Assembly: GCA_020055645.1 (NCBI GenBank)
Contig: CM034548.1
Coordinates: forward strand, 620,001-684,000
Direction: 5' to 3'
DNA from: Tomocerus qinae
Lineage: Eukaryota > Arthropoda > Collembola > Entomobryomorpha > Tomoceridae
DNA: 64,000 bases
Both the position numbers and the translations under genes were made by a program. Shown here in pieces: positions 43,901-56,964 of this stretch. The notes beneath the pieces are model-generated. The model was not told the origin of the DNA and made no database searches. It worked only from the letters and a program-made list of their open reading frames with translations. Every line of letters starts with the position of its first letter. Position 1 is the first letter of the stretch.

Positions 43901-45364
43901 GTTGGTAGTACCACCCTATAACTTTTTTGGTAGAAATCCCCGCGAAAGTATGTAGATATACTTATAGATAGATTGTAGAGTTTATATATATAATAATGTT
44001 CGCGGGTATTTCTGCCAGTAAAAGTAAACAAGCGAAGTTTCCAGCCTACTTTAGTCTTTAGTACTGTTACGTCTTTTGCAGAAGGATGGTAGAAAAGATG
44101 ACAATAGAGGTACGTACGTAGTATTGAAAAGGAGCACCCATATGTGATGCCGTCGGGTTGTAACTGTCTCCAGTTTCGTCTGTCATCGACGTCGGTCTGG
44201 ACTCATTACAAGGAGGAGTCGAGGCGGACGAAGAACCTACGGAACCTATCGACATGGGTGGCTCCGTTGCAGGGAGAGGCAGGGAGTTGTCTTCAAACCC
44301 GTCCGGCTCGTCATAGAGATTTCGGATATTAGGTTTGCGAGTATAAGCTGGCTTAGCTGGAGGTAAAGGTTTGATAATTGTGGGCATTACGACAGCTCTG
44401 GGAGCTGGAGGCTCGTCCCAGGCAAGTGCTATGTTTTCGGGGCCGGGCAGCGACCGTCCGTTGTTTTGAATGTGCCCTTTGAACTCATTGGATCTGATGA
44501 TAGTTGGATTGGAAAGATAACTGGGACGCCCCGCATCGGTTCCTTCGTAAGAATGGACTGTTTTGGTGGGTGTGCCTGACAGAGATTGAGCAGATGGTCG
44601 AGGGGGGCTGAACGGATTTCCGTGCCCACTTTGACTGTACGACGAATTTTCTAGAGCTGATTTGATGTAAAATATGGACGCCCCAACTCGGTATACACCT
44701 TCATTCGACTCCTACAGAGTCATTTTATACATATAGTAATAACTTCCCAATGCAATTTATTGAATTTATTATGGTGGTCAAAACCCGTTTTGAACAGAAA
44801 AACTACGCACCCTTAATTGAGAGGATCCAGAGTCTCCGGACTTCAAAATATTCATTGGAGGACATGGTGGAGCAGAAAAATCAATTAAATCAGTATTGAA
44901 ACCTGTTCCAGATTTGGTAGTTTCCCCTGATCCACTGTGACTGCTCAAATGTTGGAAACTCTTGGAATTCTATTGCCCACAACAAAGAAACAAAAAACAC
45001 ATTTTATTAGCTCTTAATACTAAGTTTTCTAGATAAAAACACATTCTAGTAATATTAATCGCGCTAAAATTATATTTTTAGATGCCCCCCTCCCCCCCGA
45101 AATCTTTTTCTGGCTGCGGCCCTGGAAAAGAATAGGAATTTAGTAGTTTTTGTGGAAGAGAGTTTACAAACTCTGGTTTTTGTTTCTGAAATAAGCCCCT
45201 GAAGTAGTAAGTATGATTTAGTTTCAGAAGAAAGGATAATAATAATTATTTACCTGCAAAGATATGTTTTTCGGCTGAGGTGGACGAGGCGGGGCTTTCT
45301 TTTTCGGACGGCTGGGGGCAGAATTTCTACGAACATCTCCCGCATATGATCTGTTCGGTAACAT
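40962..45364 (-). CDS. Two-SH3 adaptor protein, proline-rich N-terminus (complete, six coding exons)
   Basis: The exons, in coding order, are 45364-45254, 44969-44811, 44711-44118, 43204-43115, 41752-41501 and 41096-40962. All have GT-AG borders and all are phase 0, giving 446 residues. The start MLPNRSYAG is followed by a basic proline-rich motif (RPKKKAPPRPPQPK), 'LIDFSAPPCPP' and 'LAWDEPPAPRAV', likely SH3- or WW-binding segments. The first SH3 (about residues 300-360) has ITLYDYASGVDGDLVLQ, AGDLVYLIKAIDDNWLYG and GLFPANYV. The second (about 384-438) has YQFVAESEKELSLE, VTVLGRINDDWLFGE and GRFPESFVSPV. All ALYDY-, WW/W- and P-x-x-Y/F-type ligand positions are present except that the second ends in SFV. 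It probably links membrane or actin machinery. An SH3D19-like identity is possible but not certain. It is convergent with the THSD1-like gene, 0.8 kb away. Confidence 0.85.
42062..42247. mobile_element. hAT-type MITE (copy 3)
   Basis: Ends 'caagcacgtatccag' and complement; target duplication GTACTGGG/GTACTGAG. It lies in an intron of the SH3 gene. It inserted into the same 'agtactggg' word as copy 2. Confidence 0.8.
43530..43918. repeat. Third copy of the 'ggttggtagtaccaccct' repeat
   Basis: It matches the start ('ctcatactctgaactctgac') and end of the 1.04-2.2 kb repeat, with an internal deletion. It lies in the SH3 gene intron between 43204 and 44118. Confidence 0.7.
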
Positions 45365-45734
45365 TTTGCCTTTATTTCCACTTTTGTAATACGCTTTTGG
45401 TTATGGTATTAGTTGAACGGAGCAGATGAAGGTTTTAGTAACGGATCTGTTGTGTTATAGATTATAGACAATGCATCAGTTAGTTAGAGTTAGAGGTAAA
45501 ACTAGTAATCTCCATTAGTTGATTTCAACGTCATTGTATTGCGACCCTGTCCAACTACTTTATAAACGTATGACCATATATTTATATCCAAATATGGTAA
45601 TCTTTCTGGAAATTGAGGTTGATTTTGATTTGAAAGACTGATTGTATTGTTTTATTATTTATTTCAGTGACCATTATTAACAGTATTAAGTGGTGTGCAA
45701 CACCGCCTTATTAACAGTATTAAGCCTTATTAAC

Positions 45735-46010
45735 AGTATTAAGTGGTGTGCAAAAGACGATCCGTCTGTCTGTATGTTTGTCCGTCCGTCTGTCTGTTTG
45801 CACGATAACTCAAAAACGGTTTGAAATAATCAACTAAAACTTTCTGTACGTGATGTAGGGATGAAAAGTGAGGTCGAGTTAGAAAACGGACGAAATCAGA
45901 CACAACCCCTGCCTGTGGGAGTGGTCCAAAAATTGGTGTAACTTCAGTTATCGACATTGTTGCAGAACGTCATGAGATAGCTCGTTTGAAAAGATTTTTC
46001 GTTATATGCC
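45735..46010. repeat. Copy of the 'gtctgtccgtc' element
   Basis: Contains 'cacgataactcaaaaacgg', 'ccctgcctgtgggagtgg' and 'ttggtgtaactt' as at 35.1-35.5 kb. Just before it, 'ccttattaacagtattaag' is repeated in tandem (about 45670-45740). The remaining bases to 46750 show no gene. Confidence 0.6.
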
Positions 46011-46752
46011 ATGTCAAGGTCAAGTTACACGTGACAAATTGTTTAACGTCACTAAGAAAATTCACTAAAAGTAACGTTCAACGGCCCTGTTTACGATAGT
46101 ATATTAATTACCGTTGCATTTCTGAAAGGAGGATATGCAATAGTAACTGAGACAGCCATTTTGTAGCCCTTAAAATTTCACCCAGACAACATGCATATGT
46201 TCCTATATACAATGCAGGCAAGGATGAATCCATCGAAGATTCAAATGCAAAAGGATTTTGTACTGAAACCAATAACATTGTTGCCAATAATGAAAGAATA
46301 AGAATTCTAGTTGGTTAGCATATACACGACTGATAGTCAGTAAAGCAAATATCTTTATAATATCAAGGAACATAGAATATACCACCTCTTTATATAACAT
46401 ACACTTGTCCGTTTCCTATAGAAACTATTTTTTAAACTATTATTGCATTGCCTTTTAGCCATTTAATTCGCTCGGTTATTCCATAATGGCTGGCAATTAA
46501 TGAGCCTTTAAAATAAAAAATCATGCCTTTAACTTTATTAATTATCGTAAATTTAATGACCCTTCTTTACGAAACAAAGGAATGTTTCTTAACCCATAAA
46601 CTGCACCGGTAATGAGGAAAGTTATCGCCCTTTGGAACTAGAGTGTAGAAGTGAACAAGCCATGCCAAATCACTTTTATTATAAACACCGTCTTAGATAA
46701 AAACAATAAATTTACCTACCTATGTATGTCACTATATGTGGTAGGTCGAACT

Positions 46753-46924
46753 TAGGCACGTAACCAGAAATTAGGTCTAATGGGGGCGCCACAAATGGTT
46801 ATTCAAAAACGTAATATATTCGTGCGAACTGCCAAAAATGTTTACGGTAAAGGTCTTTTTAGGAAAAACTTTTCTTTGGGGGGTTGCTGCAGCACCTCCA
46901 CCCCCTCTATTGGTTACGTGCTTG
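46753..46924. mobile_element. hAT-type MITE (copy 4), diverged
   Basis: Ends 'aggcacgtaaccag' and 'ttggttacgtgcttg'. No clear target duplication. It is the most diverged of the four. Confidence 0.55.
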
Positions 46925-49822
46925 AGCGAGCTAGGATAATACCAAAAAGCAAATGGAAATGTTTCATAATCAGCAACCAAGGCGGTAGATTTAAAATTTT
47001 CTTCTTTATACAGGTACATTCGATTCGTACTTAAATTTCAGTAGGGCGGAGTTATGCTGTGTGACGTAAGCGGGAGTACAATTTGTGCATTACAATTGGT
47101 GGCGCCTACTTTTACCACCAATCATACAGCTGTCCTCCAGCTGACTCATCAAATTTTCAAGCTCTGTACGATCGAATGTACCTGATAGACAAAGTTAGCT
47201 GTGATCTAAGGCCTTGATCAACAACCTCGATTCTCGACGGCGTGAAAATGAAAAGGGTTTTGCTAATGTCTAGGCTTGGGCATGGTTGGTGCGCGTGCGG
47301 TGTGGTTAGATTTAAAGTTTCGTTTTTGACTGCTTATTATAATACACACATAATTTGTAATTAAGGTTATACGTGGCATTTTCAATTTAATCTATGTGCT
47401 AGGTATTTCGTAATGATCGTAATGTGGCTTATTAAATAGCATTTGAAAATTTTGAATACAAATTGGTTATGTTATATAAGCACCCTTCAGTATCAGGGCA
47501 ACAGCTATTTTAGCTTATTGGATATAACAGATTATTTAGCTAGGTCGTTGAAGGGCATTTTTTATTAACAGCTAATAATAGTGCTGAACCCTGAACTTCT
47601 AAGCGCGCACATTTAAAAATCACTGGGAACTTAAATTTGTAGCGGAAAGGTAAAATAATCCCTTTTTTTATCCACGTTGGAGTGGATAAAGTTTCGGCGA
47701 TAAATTAGCCTTTCGCGCCGCAAAAATCTATCCGTTTCGCATGCGCAGTAAGGAGATGAGAATTTTATTAGTGTTTTTAGCTTTTTAATCGATTTTAGCT
47801 ACTTTTGTTGAAGGGAACTATAGACAAACTTATTATTTTTTAGTAGAGCTGGGTTTACGTTTTTACTACCCTCTTGATTCTTTTGGCAGTTGGCACACCT
47901 GTTTGTAGAATTAAATAACAGTACTGGTTAACTAACTTTTCTTTAAAAATATTTATTCGTAAGTTGTACTCATAGAATTTGTACGTTTTTCCAAAATCAA
48001 AGGGGGAATCTTATTTTTCTGATTTAAAAGGGAGCTTTTTGGTGACTTTGTGGGATTTTTTTTCAAAAATGGAGTTTTTCATTTTTCTCTGCATTTGAAT
48101 CTATGATCTACAGTTATTATTTTGGTTTAGGAAATTCCTTTTTATCATGAAGTTGGGGCTGCAGCTAATTTATCCACCACTATAGACATTAAAGTATTTT
48201 AATTTAAATATACTTTGGTTTACAAAGTTAACATAATAACCTAATGGTATGTTTTCGAAATGGTTTTTATTACTGTAAAGCGTGGCCTGTGGAATTTATC
48301 TTTAGTGCTAGATTTGTCCCTTAGCTGGGTTCACTAGTAATCAAATAATTGCTGCTTATACCTAAAAGGAATGTACTATATTACTAAGAAGTCAATGTTG
48401 GACCGCCATTTTTCGTACAAAATAATAATAGTCAGTTGAAATCTGAAAATGGCCAACAGTTTTCCTTAAAATTTTTTACTCAAACAATTTTGCGTAATTT
48501 TTTTATTTAAAATGATTACTAAGATTTTAGATTTTTTGAAGCCACAAACTTAAAATATGTTTACTAAAATTTAGATTTTTTGAAACCACAAATTTAAAAC
48601 AAGTTTTTTTAACACATTTATATTTTCAAATCCCAACGGCATGAAATATCGAGGTACAAAATCGACTTATTTTAAATTTAAAAGTTAATTTAAAAAAAGT
48701 TTTTATAAATAAAATTCCGACGTCTGATAATCACCTACCAATATATTTCTACCATACTACGAATTTAAAGGCTCATTCATTTAAACTACGGGTTAATTAA
48801 AAAATAAGTCATTCCATAATAGAGGTTTCCCACAATTGGTGACCGGTCACTAAATTAACATGAATACGTATTGTAATGACTACAGTACCTGTCTGTGTTA
48901 TCCTGGAATTGTGGAAAACGTCTACTAAACTGTCGTTGCATCTGGCCCTTCAGAAGGACTCATTCGATTTTTAGTCCATAAATATTTGCAATCGTAGAAT
49001 ATCTAGGTCTAGGTCCAAAAGGTTGGTTTTGGATTTTTAAATTTTTATTTAGAAAACACTTTAAATTAATGACAATTTTGGCTTTTTAGTCCTTCAGAGA
49101 AGGAATTGAACCGATTCTGAAACTGGTAATGATTACGAATATCACAATGTTTAAACTATGATACTCACTATATTAATTCATTTTGTAATAACGACGAAAT
49201 TTTCGAAAAACTGACCTTTGAAGTTTCACATTAATTTTCCTCAGCATTTCTTCATTGTTTTAACTCAATCCTAACTTATTCATTAACTTAACTTGGCAGA
49301 TGGTAATACTGACTGAACTGAATTACTGAATGATTGTCAATCGATGATCGAGTAGAAGAAGTGGAGTGACTACAACGATGAATGCGAATGAGGGAATACG
49401 CCCCTGTCACCCCTTCTCAATTTCTCACCTCATTAACAGACTGTGTTCAGTAGTATTAACTACTCAGCCAAATTATCAACCCATTCGATTACCAAAACCA
49501 TTAAATCAGCTGTTTAGATTTTTAGTTTATGTTGCTAGAAAAGAGTCGTTTCTTCGATCGGTCGGTCTGCTAAAAACGAATCCCGTGGGTTGCTGGTTGT
49601 TTTCTGCTATGCTGCTGATGGGAATACGTAATGTAGAGAATTGTCTGGCGCGATTTTGAGTTCGTATTCATATTCATACCCATTGTATTCCCCAAAAGAG
49701 TGCCCATAGGATCATTTCTATCACCACAAAACGAACTGATGCACTATGTGCTAAAAATTAAAATCTCCGGAAATAAGTTATATGCTTCAATCTCTATATT
49801 ATATGACAATGGTGTTCGATAA
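46925..49822. other. Intergenic DNA, mostly AT-rich
   Basis: Only the 47825-48350 copy of the 37.4-kb repeat is recognised. The interval 48400-49820 has a few open frames of 80-100 codons without homology, codon bias or splice sites that I could support. Confidence 0.45.
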
Positions 49823-49984
49823 AGCAATTAATGTTTTCAATAATGTACCCCAAAGCAGTTTACCCGAAGTCCGACACACGTAATGTGCCTATGTCGGGTG
49901 CCTTCCAAAGTTACCCGACACAGGCACATTACGTGTGTTGGACTTCGGGTGAACGGCTTTGGGGTACATTATCGAAAACATTAA
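49823..49984. repeat. Hairpin MITE 'taatgttttcaataatgtac'
   Basis: Two ~72-bp arms, nearly perfect, containing 'gacacacgtaatgtgcctat', meet around 49903. It is compact and probably young. Confidence 0.75.
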
Positions 49985-50030
49985 TAAAATTGCGTACGTG
50001 TGATAGAATGAGCCAAAAGACGGAAGCGAA

Positions 50031-51099
50031 CAGTGTACAAAATACCATTTACCACTTACCAGTGGTAAGTTTTTTTTAATGGTATTTAACGTTAAATACC
50101 ACTACCTAAAAAGTAGTGGTAAGTGATATAAATGATAAAAATGGTAAAAAATAGTTTCATTTAAATTTCGTGTTGGAATTTTGAATAAAATTCGGTGCCA
50201 AAATATGAAATAGCTTAGCAGATGATCATTGTTGTCACAAATTAATAAGTGTTCATCATCAATTAGAGTAGGATTCAACCCAAAGCTGGTGTAGGCATGG
50301 TAAAGTTGGTCGTTCCGGGCCATAGATTTGGATAGATTGGACATCTCCATTCATTTAATGTATTGCATTTTTATGACCTGCGAAGGTCAGACTTAAGAGT
50401 GAATTGGGTAAAAGGCGGGGCAATTTAAAAGCTCAATTGATTTGTTTGACAACATTGAGAATATTGAGATTGTCATATTGTATTAGGCAAGCGGCATTTT
50501 TTGTATTTGCCTCAGTTTACCCAAATTCCAAATGTAAACAAAAGTTCAATCATGTGACCGTATGTCGCATCTAGATCTACAGTACTAGTTATATAATCTA
50601 AGTTCCGGGCATATTGAAAATGGAATTTCACTTTTTTTCATCGTGGATCTAAATTGAGCGATTAAGATCCACGGCTTATGACCAAGCCATGGTCAAAATT
50701 TGGTTGCTCCTAGGAACGTGACGTCATCATATATCAGAGGTCATAATAGCCTTGAATCTAAATGGTTCAATTTAGATCCACGATGAAAAAGTGAAATTCC
50801 ATTTTCAATATGCGGAAAGGCCAACTTTATTATGTAAATTAACCATCTCACTATGACTACACCAGCTTTTGATTCAACTAATGGGGCCGCTAACAACTCT
50901 TGCCGATTGAGAAATTAATTGCAATTAAATTAGAAATATTTCATAGAAAATAAAGTTTTAAAAATTATATTTTATGAAGTCTAGTGTATCTGTACTCAGC
51001 TGTCTAATCAATCGCTAAAATTTACCATTTTTACCATTAAGTTCATTTTTACCACTGTGATGGTAAAAAAGGCTAAAAAGTGGTAAATTTTGTACACTG
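50031..51099. mobile_element. hAT-like non-autonomous element (copy 2, inverted)
   Basis: Same ends as 25320-26118 (CAGTGTACAAAAT) and collinear with it when reversed. No 8-bp duplication is visible here. A foreign 281-bp piece (50321-50601) is inserted and flanked by GTTCCGGGC at 50312-50320 and 50602-50610, a 9-bp target duplication absent as a doublet from copy 1. The class of the inserted piece is unknown. Confidence 0.8.
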
Positions 51100-51109
51100 T
51101 TTATGAAAC

Positions 51110-51640
51110 ACATTTGGGTGTAGTTCACTTTAATAATAGCCGAAAAAGTACCTGTAAATGGACGAGTTGCAAAGAAGTCCGCCAAATGATTGCTTCTGGC
51201 GGATCACAGAAATCCTATGTAAAGACAGCCGACAGTGTTAGTAATGAATGGAATGTTGAATGCAGTACTCAGGTAAAGTATTATAGATCGGTTTAGAAAG
51301 AACAATAATGGTTTCTGGAATCATTAAAAATTATTAAATAATACCCAAAATAAATTAAAAAGGCTTCATCAAGTTCTATTTGTGTAGTGTATAAGTGCTT
51401 AATGATTTCAGAAACCATTATTATTCTCCCTAAACCGATACCGATCTATAAAACTTTACCTGAGTACCGCATTCGAAATTGTAGTCATCACTGTCGGCTG
51501 CCTCCACATAGAATTTCTGTGGTCCGCCAACAGAGATTCATTTGGCGGCCATTTTTGCAATTCGTCTATACCATTACATTTCTTTGGAATTTTTACTGCA
51601 TCGGCATCTTTATTACTGCATATGCATCTTCCTAAGCTTT
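51110..51640. repeat. Inverted pair of exon-like segments
   Basis: The arms are about 51120-51330 (+) and 51400-51620 (-). Each has a frame with 'GG-Q-Y-V-AD-E-C-TQ' residues ending at a 'cag/gtaaag' splice donor: SGGSQKSYVKTADS... on the + strand and GGPQKFYVEAADS... on the - strand. The - frame has a stop just upstream. The arms are diverged, yet the similarity is best at protein level. Possibly relics of a duplicated gene or a transposon gene. The product was not recognised. Confidence 0.55.
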
Positions 51641-52848
51641 TATTCAATAAACACTTACATGCATTTCTTACGATTTGCCCATATTTGCGGCCATTAAAAT
51701 TTCAGAAATTATAACATTGAGAGGTACGGTATCGTCACTTCTATTTCTACACCAAAGATTTCTATTTTATGGCCCAATGCTCACACCTAAATCCCATGCG
51801 ACTGATGCGACCTTTAGTTTTGTTTGGAATTCAGAGTATCGTAGAAACGTCACACGTTATTCATCTCAGGTTTTATAAGAGCAAATTATTATAAAACTTT
51901 TCAACAAGCCTGACGCCATCAATATTCTTCAATCGTAAATGATTAATTTTGCATCTATTCGTCCAATTCCCTTCCAAAGTATATATCAAAATCCACCGAA
52001 ATGCAGCAGTAAAAATTAAATCAAATTTCAATATGGTTGAAAAACTGTGAAACTATCTATGGTTGAAAAACTGTAAAACTATCTATGTTTGAAAAAATGT
52101 ATAAACTAACTATGGTTGAAAAACTGTAAAACAATCTATGTTTGAAAAACTGTGAAACTCTTTATGATTGTAAAACTTTGAAAACTATCCATGGTTGAAA
52201 AACTGTGAAACTCTTTATGGTTGAAAAACTGTGAAAACTATCTATGGTTGAAAAACTGTGAAAACTATCTATGGTTGAAAAACAGAATATTATCTATGGT
52301 TGAAAAACAGAATATTATCTATGGTTGAAAAACTGTGAAAACTATCTATGGTTGAAAAACAGAATATTATCTATGGTTGAAAACCTGGAAAAACTATCTA
52401 TGGTTGAAAAACTGAAAATTAAAGGTTAAAAATCTGTGAAAACTATCTATGGTTGAAAAACGATGAAACTATCTATGGTTGAAAAACTGAAAATTAAAGG
52501 TTAAAAATCTGTGAAAACTATCTATGGTTGAAAAACGATGAAACTATCTATGATTGAAAAACGATGAAACTATCTATGGTTGAAAAACGATGAAACTATC
52601 TATGGTTGAAAAACTGTGAATCTATCTGTAGTTGAAAAACTGTGAAAACTATCTATGGTTAAAAAACTGTAACAACTATCGATGGTTGAAAAACTGTGAA
52701 ACTATCTATGGTTGAAAAACGATGAAACGATCTATGGTTGAAAAACGATGAAACTATCTATGGTTGAAAAACGATGAAACTATCAAAGGTTGAAAAACTG
52801 AAACTATCTGTAGATAAAAAACTGTGAAAACTATCTATGGTTAAAAAA

Positions 52849-53993
52849 CCTACAGCAAGCCGTAACAGAAGCTCGCCTGAGTAAAGGGGACCGTGCCCAT
52901 ATCTTTGGTAGCATATTAGAAATAGGTTTATTTTGATATTTATTGATTAACATTGAGTGTCAAAATTGATTAATGTTGACCATCAAAAAAATAGGAAATC
53001 AAAGTAGATAAACGTTGATTATGAAAATCGACAGAAAATAAAAAAATTAATGCTGACTATCAAAATTAACAGAAAATCAAAATTGATTAATGTTGACTAT
53101 CAAAATCAACAGAAACCCAAAATTGATTGATGCTGACTATCAAAATTAACAGAAATTCAAAATTGATTAATGTTGACTATCAAAATTCACAGAAATTCAA
53201 AATTGATTAATGTTGACTATCAAAATCAACAGAAAATCAAAATTGATTAATGTTCATCATCAAAATTCCTTATTAGGGCGAGCTAAAACGCCTGTGTACA
53301 ATAATGGATTAATATTGTCTACCAAATGAAAGTCATGCTATGTTAAACAAAAGCACATCTAAATTTTCAATTTAATCTTTTCTACCCTCGTTTTTCGACA
53401 CCTGGAAACAGTTTTAACAAGCAAAAAATCGCATTATTGTTCTTGCTATTGAAAAAAGTCTAATTTAGAAACGCTCAAATGTTTTTATTGCCATTTTTAA
53501 TTTCCACTAACAGGATCAGTTTTAAGTAGAAACGTTTATTGCGACTATAAAATTACCTATTAAAAGCAAGCAGAATAAAATGGACAATTTGTAGGTTGAA
53601 TATGTTAACCCATAATTTCGAAATTAATACTATATTAACCCAAGTTATATAAGAGCAGAAATTCATGTTTGACAAGCATACAGATTTATTTTGGTCTGTG
53701 TTTTACAACCATTACAAATATTTCAACAAGTTTTCAATAAAAGCGGCATTATGGCAATCAACAGTAACACCGAAGATTAAATAACATATTTTTTCGGCTG
53801 TTATTTGCGAACCGTTAGACATATTTTGTCAACAATCAATAGGGATCGTCACAAGCCCATAGACAACGTTTTTGCCAAGGTTGGTCAAATTCCGCCAATT
53901 CTTTCGGGAGTTATCGTGGGGACAAACTTGGTGTAGTTTCATCGCGCGGACGGACAGACTGTGCGATTCTATATAGCTCGTCAGGCGAGCTAA
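52849..53993 (+). mobile_element. 'gctcgcctga' transposon-like element, copy 1
   Basis: Starts 'cctacagcaagccgtaacag'. The inverted words AGCTCGCCTGA (52870) and TCAGGCGAGCT (53981) mark the two ends. After the left end come about ten ~33-bp units around 'aaaattgattaatgttgact', then unique AT-rich sequence, then 'gcggacggacagactgtgcg' near the right end. No large frame. Copies 2 and 3 follow, and copy 4 is inverted. Confidence 0.75.
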
Positions 53994-55819
53994 AACTGTA
54001 ACAACTATCGATGGTTGAAAAACTGTGAAACTATCTATGGATGAAAAACGATGAAACTATCTATGGTTGAAAAAAGGTATAAATTAACTATGGTTGAAAG
54101 ACTGTAACTACTATCGCATATCGATGGTTGAAAAACTGTGAAACTATCTATGGTTGAAAAACGATGAAACTATCTATGGTTGAAAAAAGGTATAAATTAA
54201 CTATGGTTGAAAGACTGTAACTACTATCGCATATCGATGGTTGAAAAACTGTGAAAGTCATCTATGGTTGTAAAACTGTGAAAGTCATCTATGGTTGTAA
54301 AACTGTGAAAGTCATCTATGGTTGTAAAACTGTGAAAGTCATCTATGGTTGTAAAACTGTGAAAGTCATCTATGGTTGTAAAACTGTGAAAGTCATCTAT
54401 GGTTGTAAAACTGTGAAAGTCATCTATGGTTGTAAAACTGTGAAAGTCATCTATGGTTGTAAAACTGTGAAAGTCATCTATGGTTGTAAAACTGTGAAAG
54501 TCATCTATGGTTGTAAAACTGTGAAAGTCATCTATGGCTGTAAAACTGAAACTATCCATGGTTGAAAAACTGTGAAACTATTTATGATTGTAAAACTGTG
54601 AAAACTATCTATGGTTGAAAAACTGTGAAAACTATCTATGGTTGAAAAACAGAATATTATCTATGGTTGAAAAACTGTGAAAACTATCTATGGTTGAAAA
54701 ACAGAATATTATCTATGGTTGAAAAACTGGAAAAACTATCTATGGTTGAAAAACTGAAAATTATCTATGGTTAAAAATCTGTGAAAACTATCTATGGTTG
54801 AAAAACGATGAAACTATCTATGGTTGAAAGACAGAATATTATCTATGGTTGAAAAACTGTGAAAATTATCTATGGTTGAAAAACAGAATATTATCTATGG
54901 TTGAAAAACTGGAAAAACTATCTATGGTTGAAAAACTGGAAAAACTATCTATGGTTGAAAAACTGAAAATTGTCTATGGTTAAAAATCTGTGAAAACTAT
55001 CTATGGTTGAAAAACGATGAAACTATCTATGGTTGAAAAACTGTAAAACTATCTATGTTTGAAAAAATGTATAAACTAACTATGGTTGAAAAACTGTAAA
55101 ACAATCTATGTTTGAAAAACTGTGAAACTCTTTATGATTGTAAAACTTTGAAAACTATCCATGGTTGAAAAACTGTGAAACTCTTTATGGTTGAAAAACT
55201 GTGAAAACTATCTATGGTTGAAAAACTGTGAAAACTATCTATGGTTGAAAAACAGAATATTATCTATGGTTGAAAAACAGAATATTATCTATGGTTGAAA
55301 AACTGTGAAAACTATCTATGGTTGAAAAACAGAATATTATCTATGGTTGAAAACCTGGAAAAACTATCTATGGTTGAAAAACTGAAAATTAAAGGTTAAA
55401 AATCTGTGAAAACTATCTATGGTTGAAAAACGATGAAACTATCTATGGTTGAAAAACTGAAAATTAAAGGTTAAAAATCTGTGAAAACTATCTATGGTTG
55501 AAAAACGATGAAACTATCTATGATTGAAAAACGATGAAACTATCTATGGTTGAAAAACGATGAAACTATCTATGGTTGAAAAACTGTGAATCTATCTGTA
55601 GTTGAAAAACTGTGAAAACTATCTATGGTTAAAAAACTGTAACAACTATCGATGGTTGAAAAACTGTGAAACTATCTATGGTTGAAAAACGATGAAACGA
55701 TCTATGGTTGAAAAACGATGAAACTATCTATGGTTGAAAAACGATGAAACTATCAAAGGTTGAAAAACTGAAACTATCTGTAGATAAAAAACTGTGAAAA
55801 CTATCTATGGTTAAAAAAC

Positions 55820-56964
55820 CTACAGCAAGCCGTAACAGAAGCTCGCCTGAGTAAAGGGGACCGTGCCCATATCTTTGGTAGAATAATAGAAATTGGTTTA
55901 TTTTGATATTTATTGATTAACATTGAGTATCAAAATAGATGAATGTTGACCATCAAAAAAAATGGAAAATCAAAGTAGATAAACGTTGATTATGAAAATC
56001 GACAGAAAATAAAAAAATTAATGCTGACTATCAAAATTAACAGAAAATCAAAATTGATTAATGTTGACTATCAAAATCAACAGAAACCCAAAATTGATTG
56101 ATGCTGACTATCAAAATTAACAGAAATTCAAAATTGATTAATGTTGACTATCAAAATTCACAGAAATTCAAAATTGATTAATGTTGACTATCAAAATCAA
56201 CAGAAAATCAAAATTGATTAATGTTCATCATCAAAATTCCTTATTAGGGCGAGCTAAAACGCCTGTGTACAATAATGGATTAATATTGTCTACCAAATGA
56301 AAGTCATGCTATGTTAAACAAAAGCACATCTAAATTTTCAATTTAATCTTTTCTACCCTCGTTTTTCGACACCTGGAAACAGTTTTAACAAGCAAAAAAT
56401 CGCATTATTGTTCTTGCTATTGAAAAAAGTCTAATTTAGAAACGCTCAAATGTTTTTATTGCCATTTTTAATTTCCACTAACAGGATCAGTTTTAAGTAG
56501 AAACGTTTATTGCGACTATAAAATTACCTATTAAAAGCAAGCAGAATAAAATGGACAATTTGTAGGTTGAATATGTTAACCCATAATTTCGAAATTAATA
56601 CTATATTAACCCAAGTTATATAAGAGCAGAAATTCATGTTTGACAAGCATACAGATTTATTTTGGTCTGTGTTTTACAACCATTACAAATATTTCAACAA
56701 GTTTTCAATAAAAGCGGCATTATGGCAATCAACAGTAACACCGAAGATTAAATAACATATTTTTTCGGCTGTTATTTGCGAACCGTTAGACATATTTTGT
56801 CAACAATCAATAGGGATCGTCACAAGCCCATAGACAACGTTTTTGCCAAGGTTGGTCAAATTCCGCCAATTCTTTCGGGAGTTATCGTGGGGACAAACTT
56901 GGTGTAGTTTCATCGCGCGGACGGACAGACTGTGCGATTCTATATAGCTCGTCAGGCGAGCTAA
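55820..56964 (+). mobile_element. 'gctcgcctga' element, copy 2
   Basis: Almost identical to copy 1 because it lies in the second copy of the 2.97-kb duplication; ends at 55840 and 56962. Confidence 0.8.

Noticed and set aside
49366..49659. 97-codon + strand frame
   Set aside because: No recognisable domain, no splice sites or codon bias, and surrounding DNA is AT-rich intergenic; the length is within chance for this window.
54224..54565. Open frames of 104-111 codons on both strands, repeated at 57195-57536
   Set aside because: They come from eleven 27-bp satellite units; any array with a unit divisible by three and no stop gives this. Both strands are open and there is no start context, splice site or similarity.
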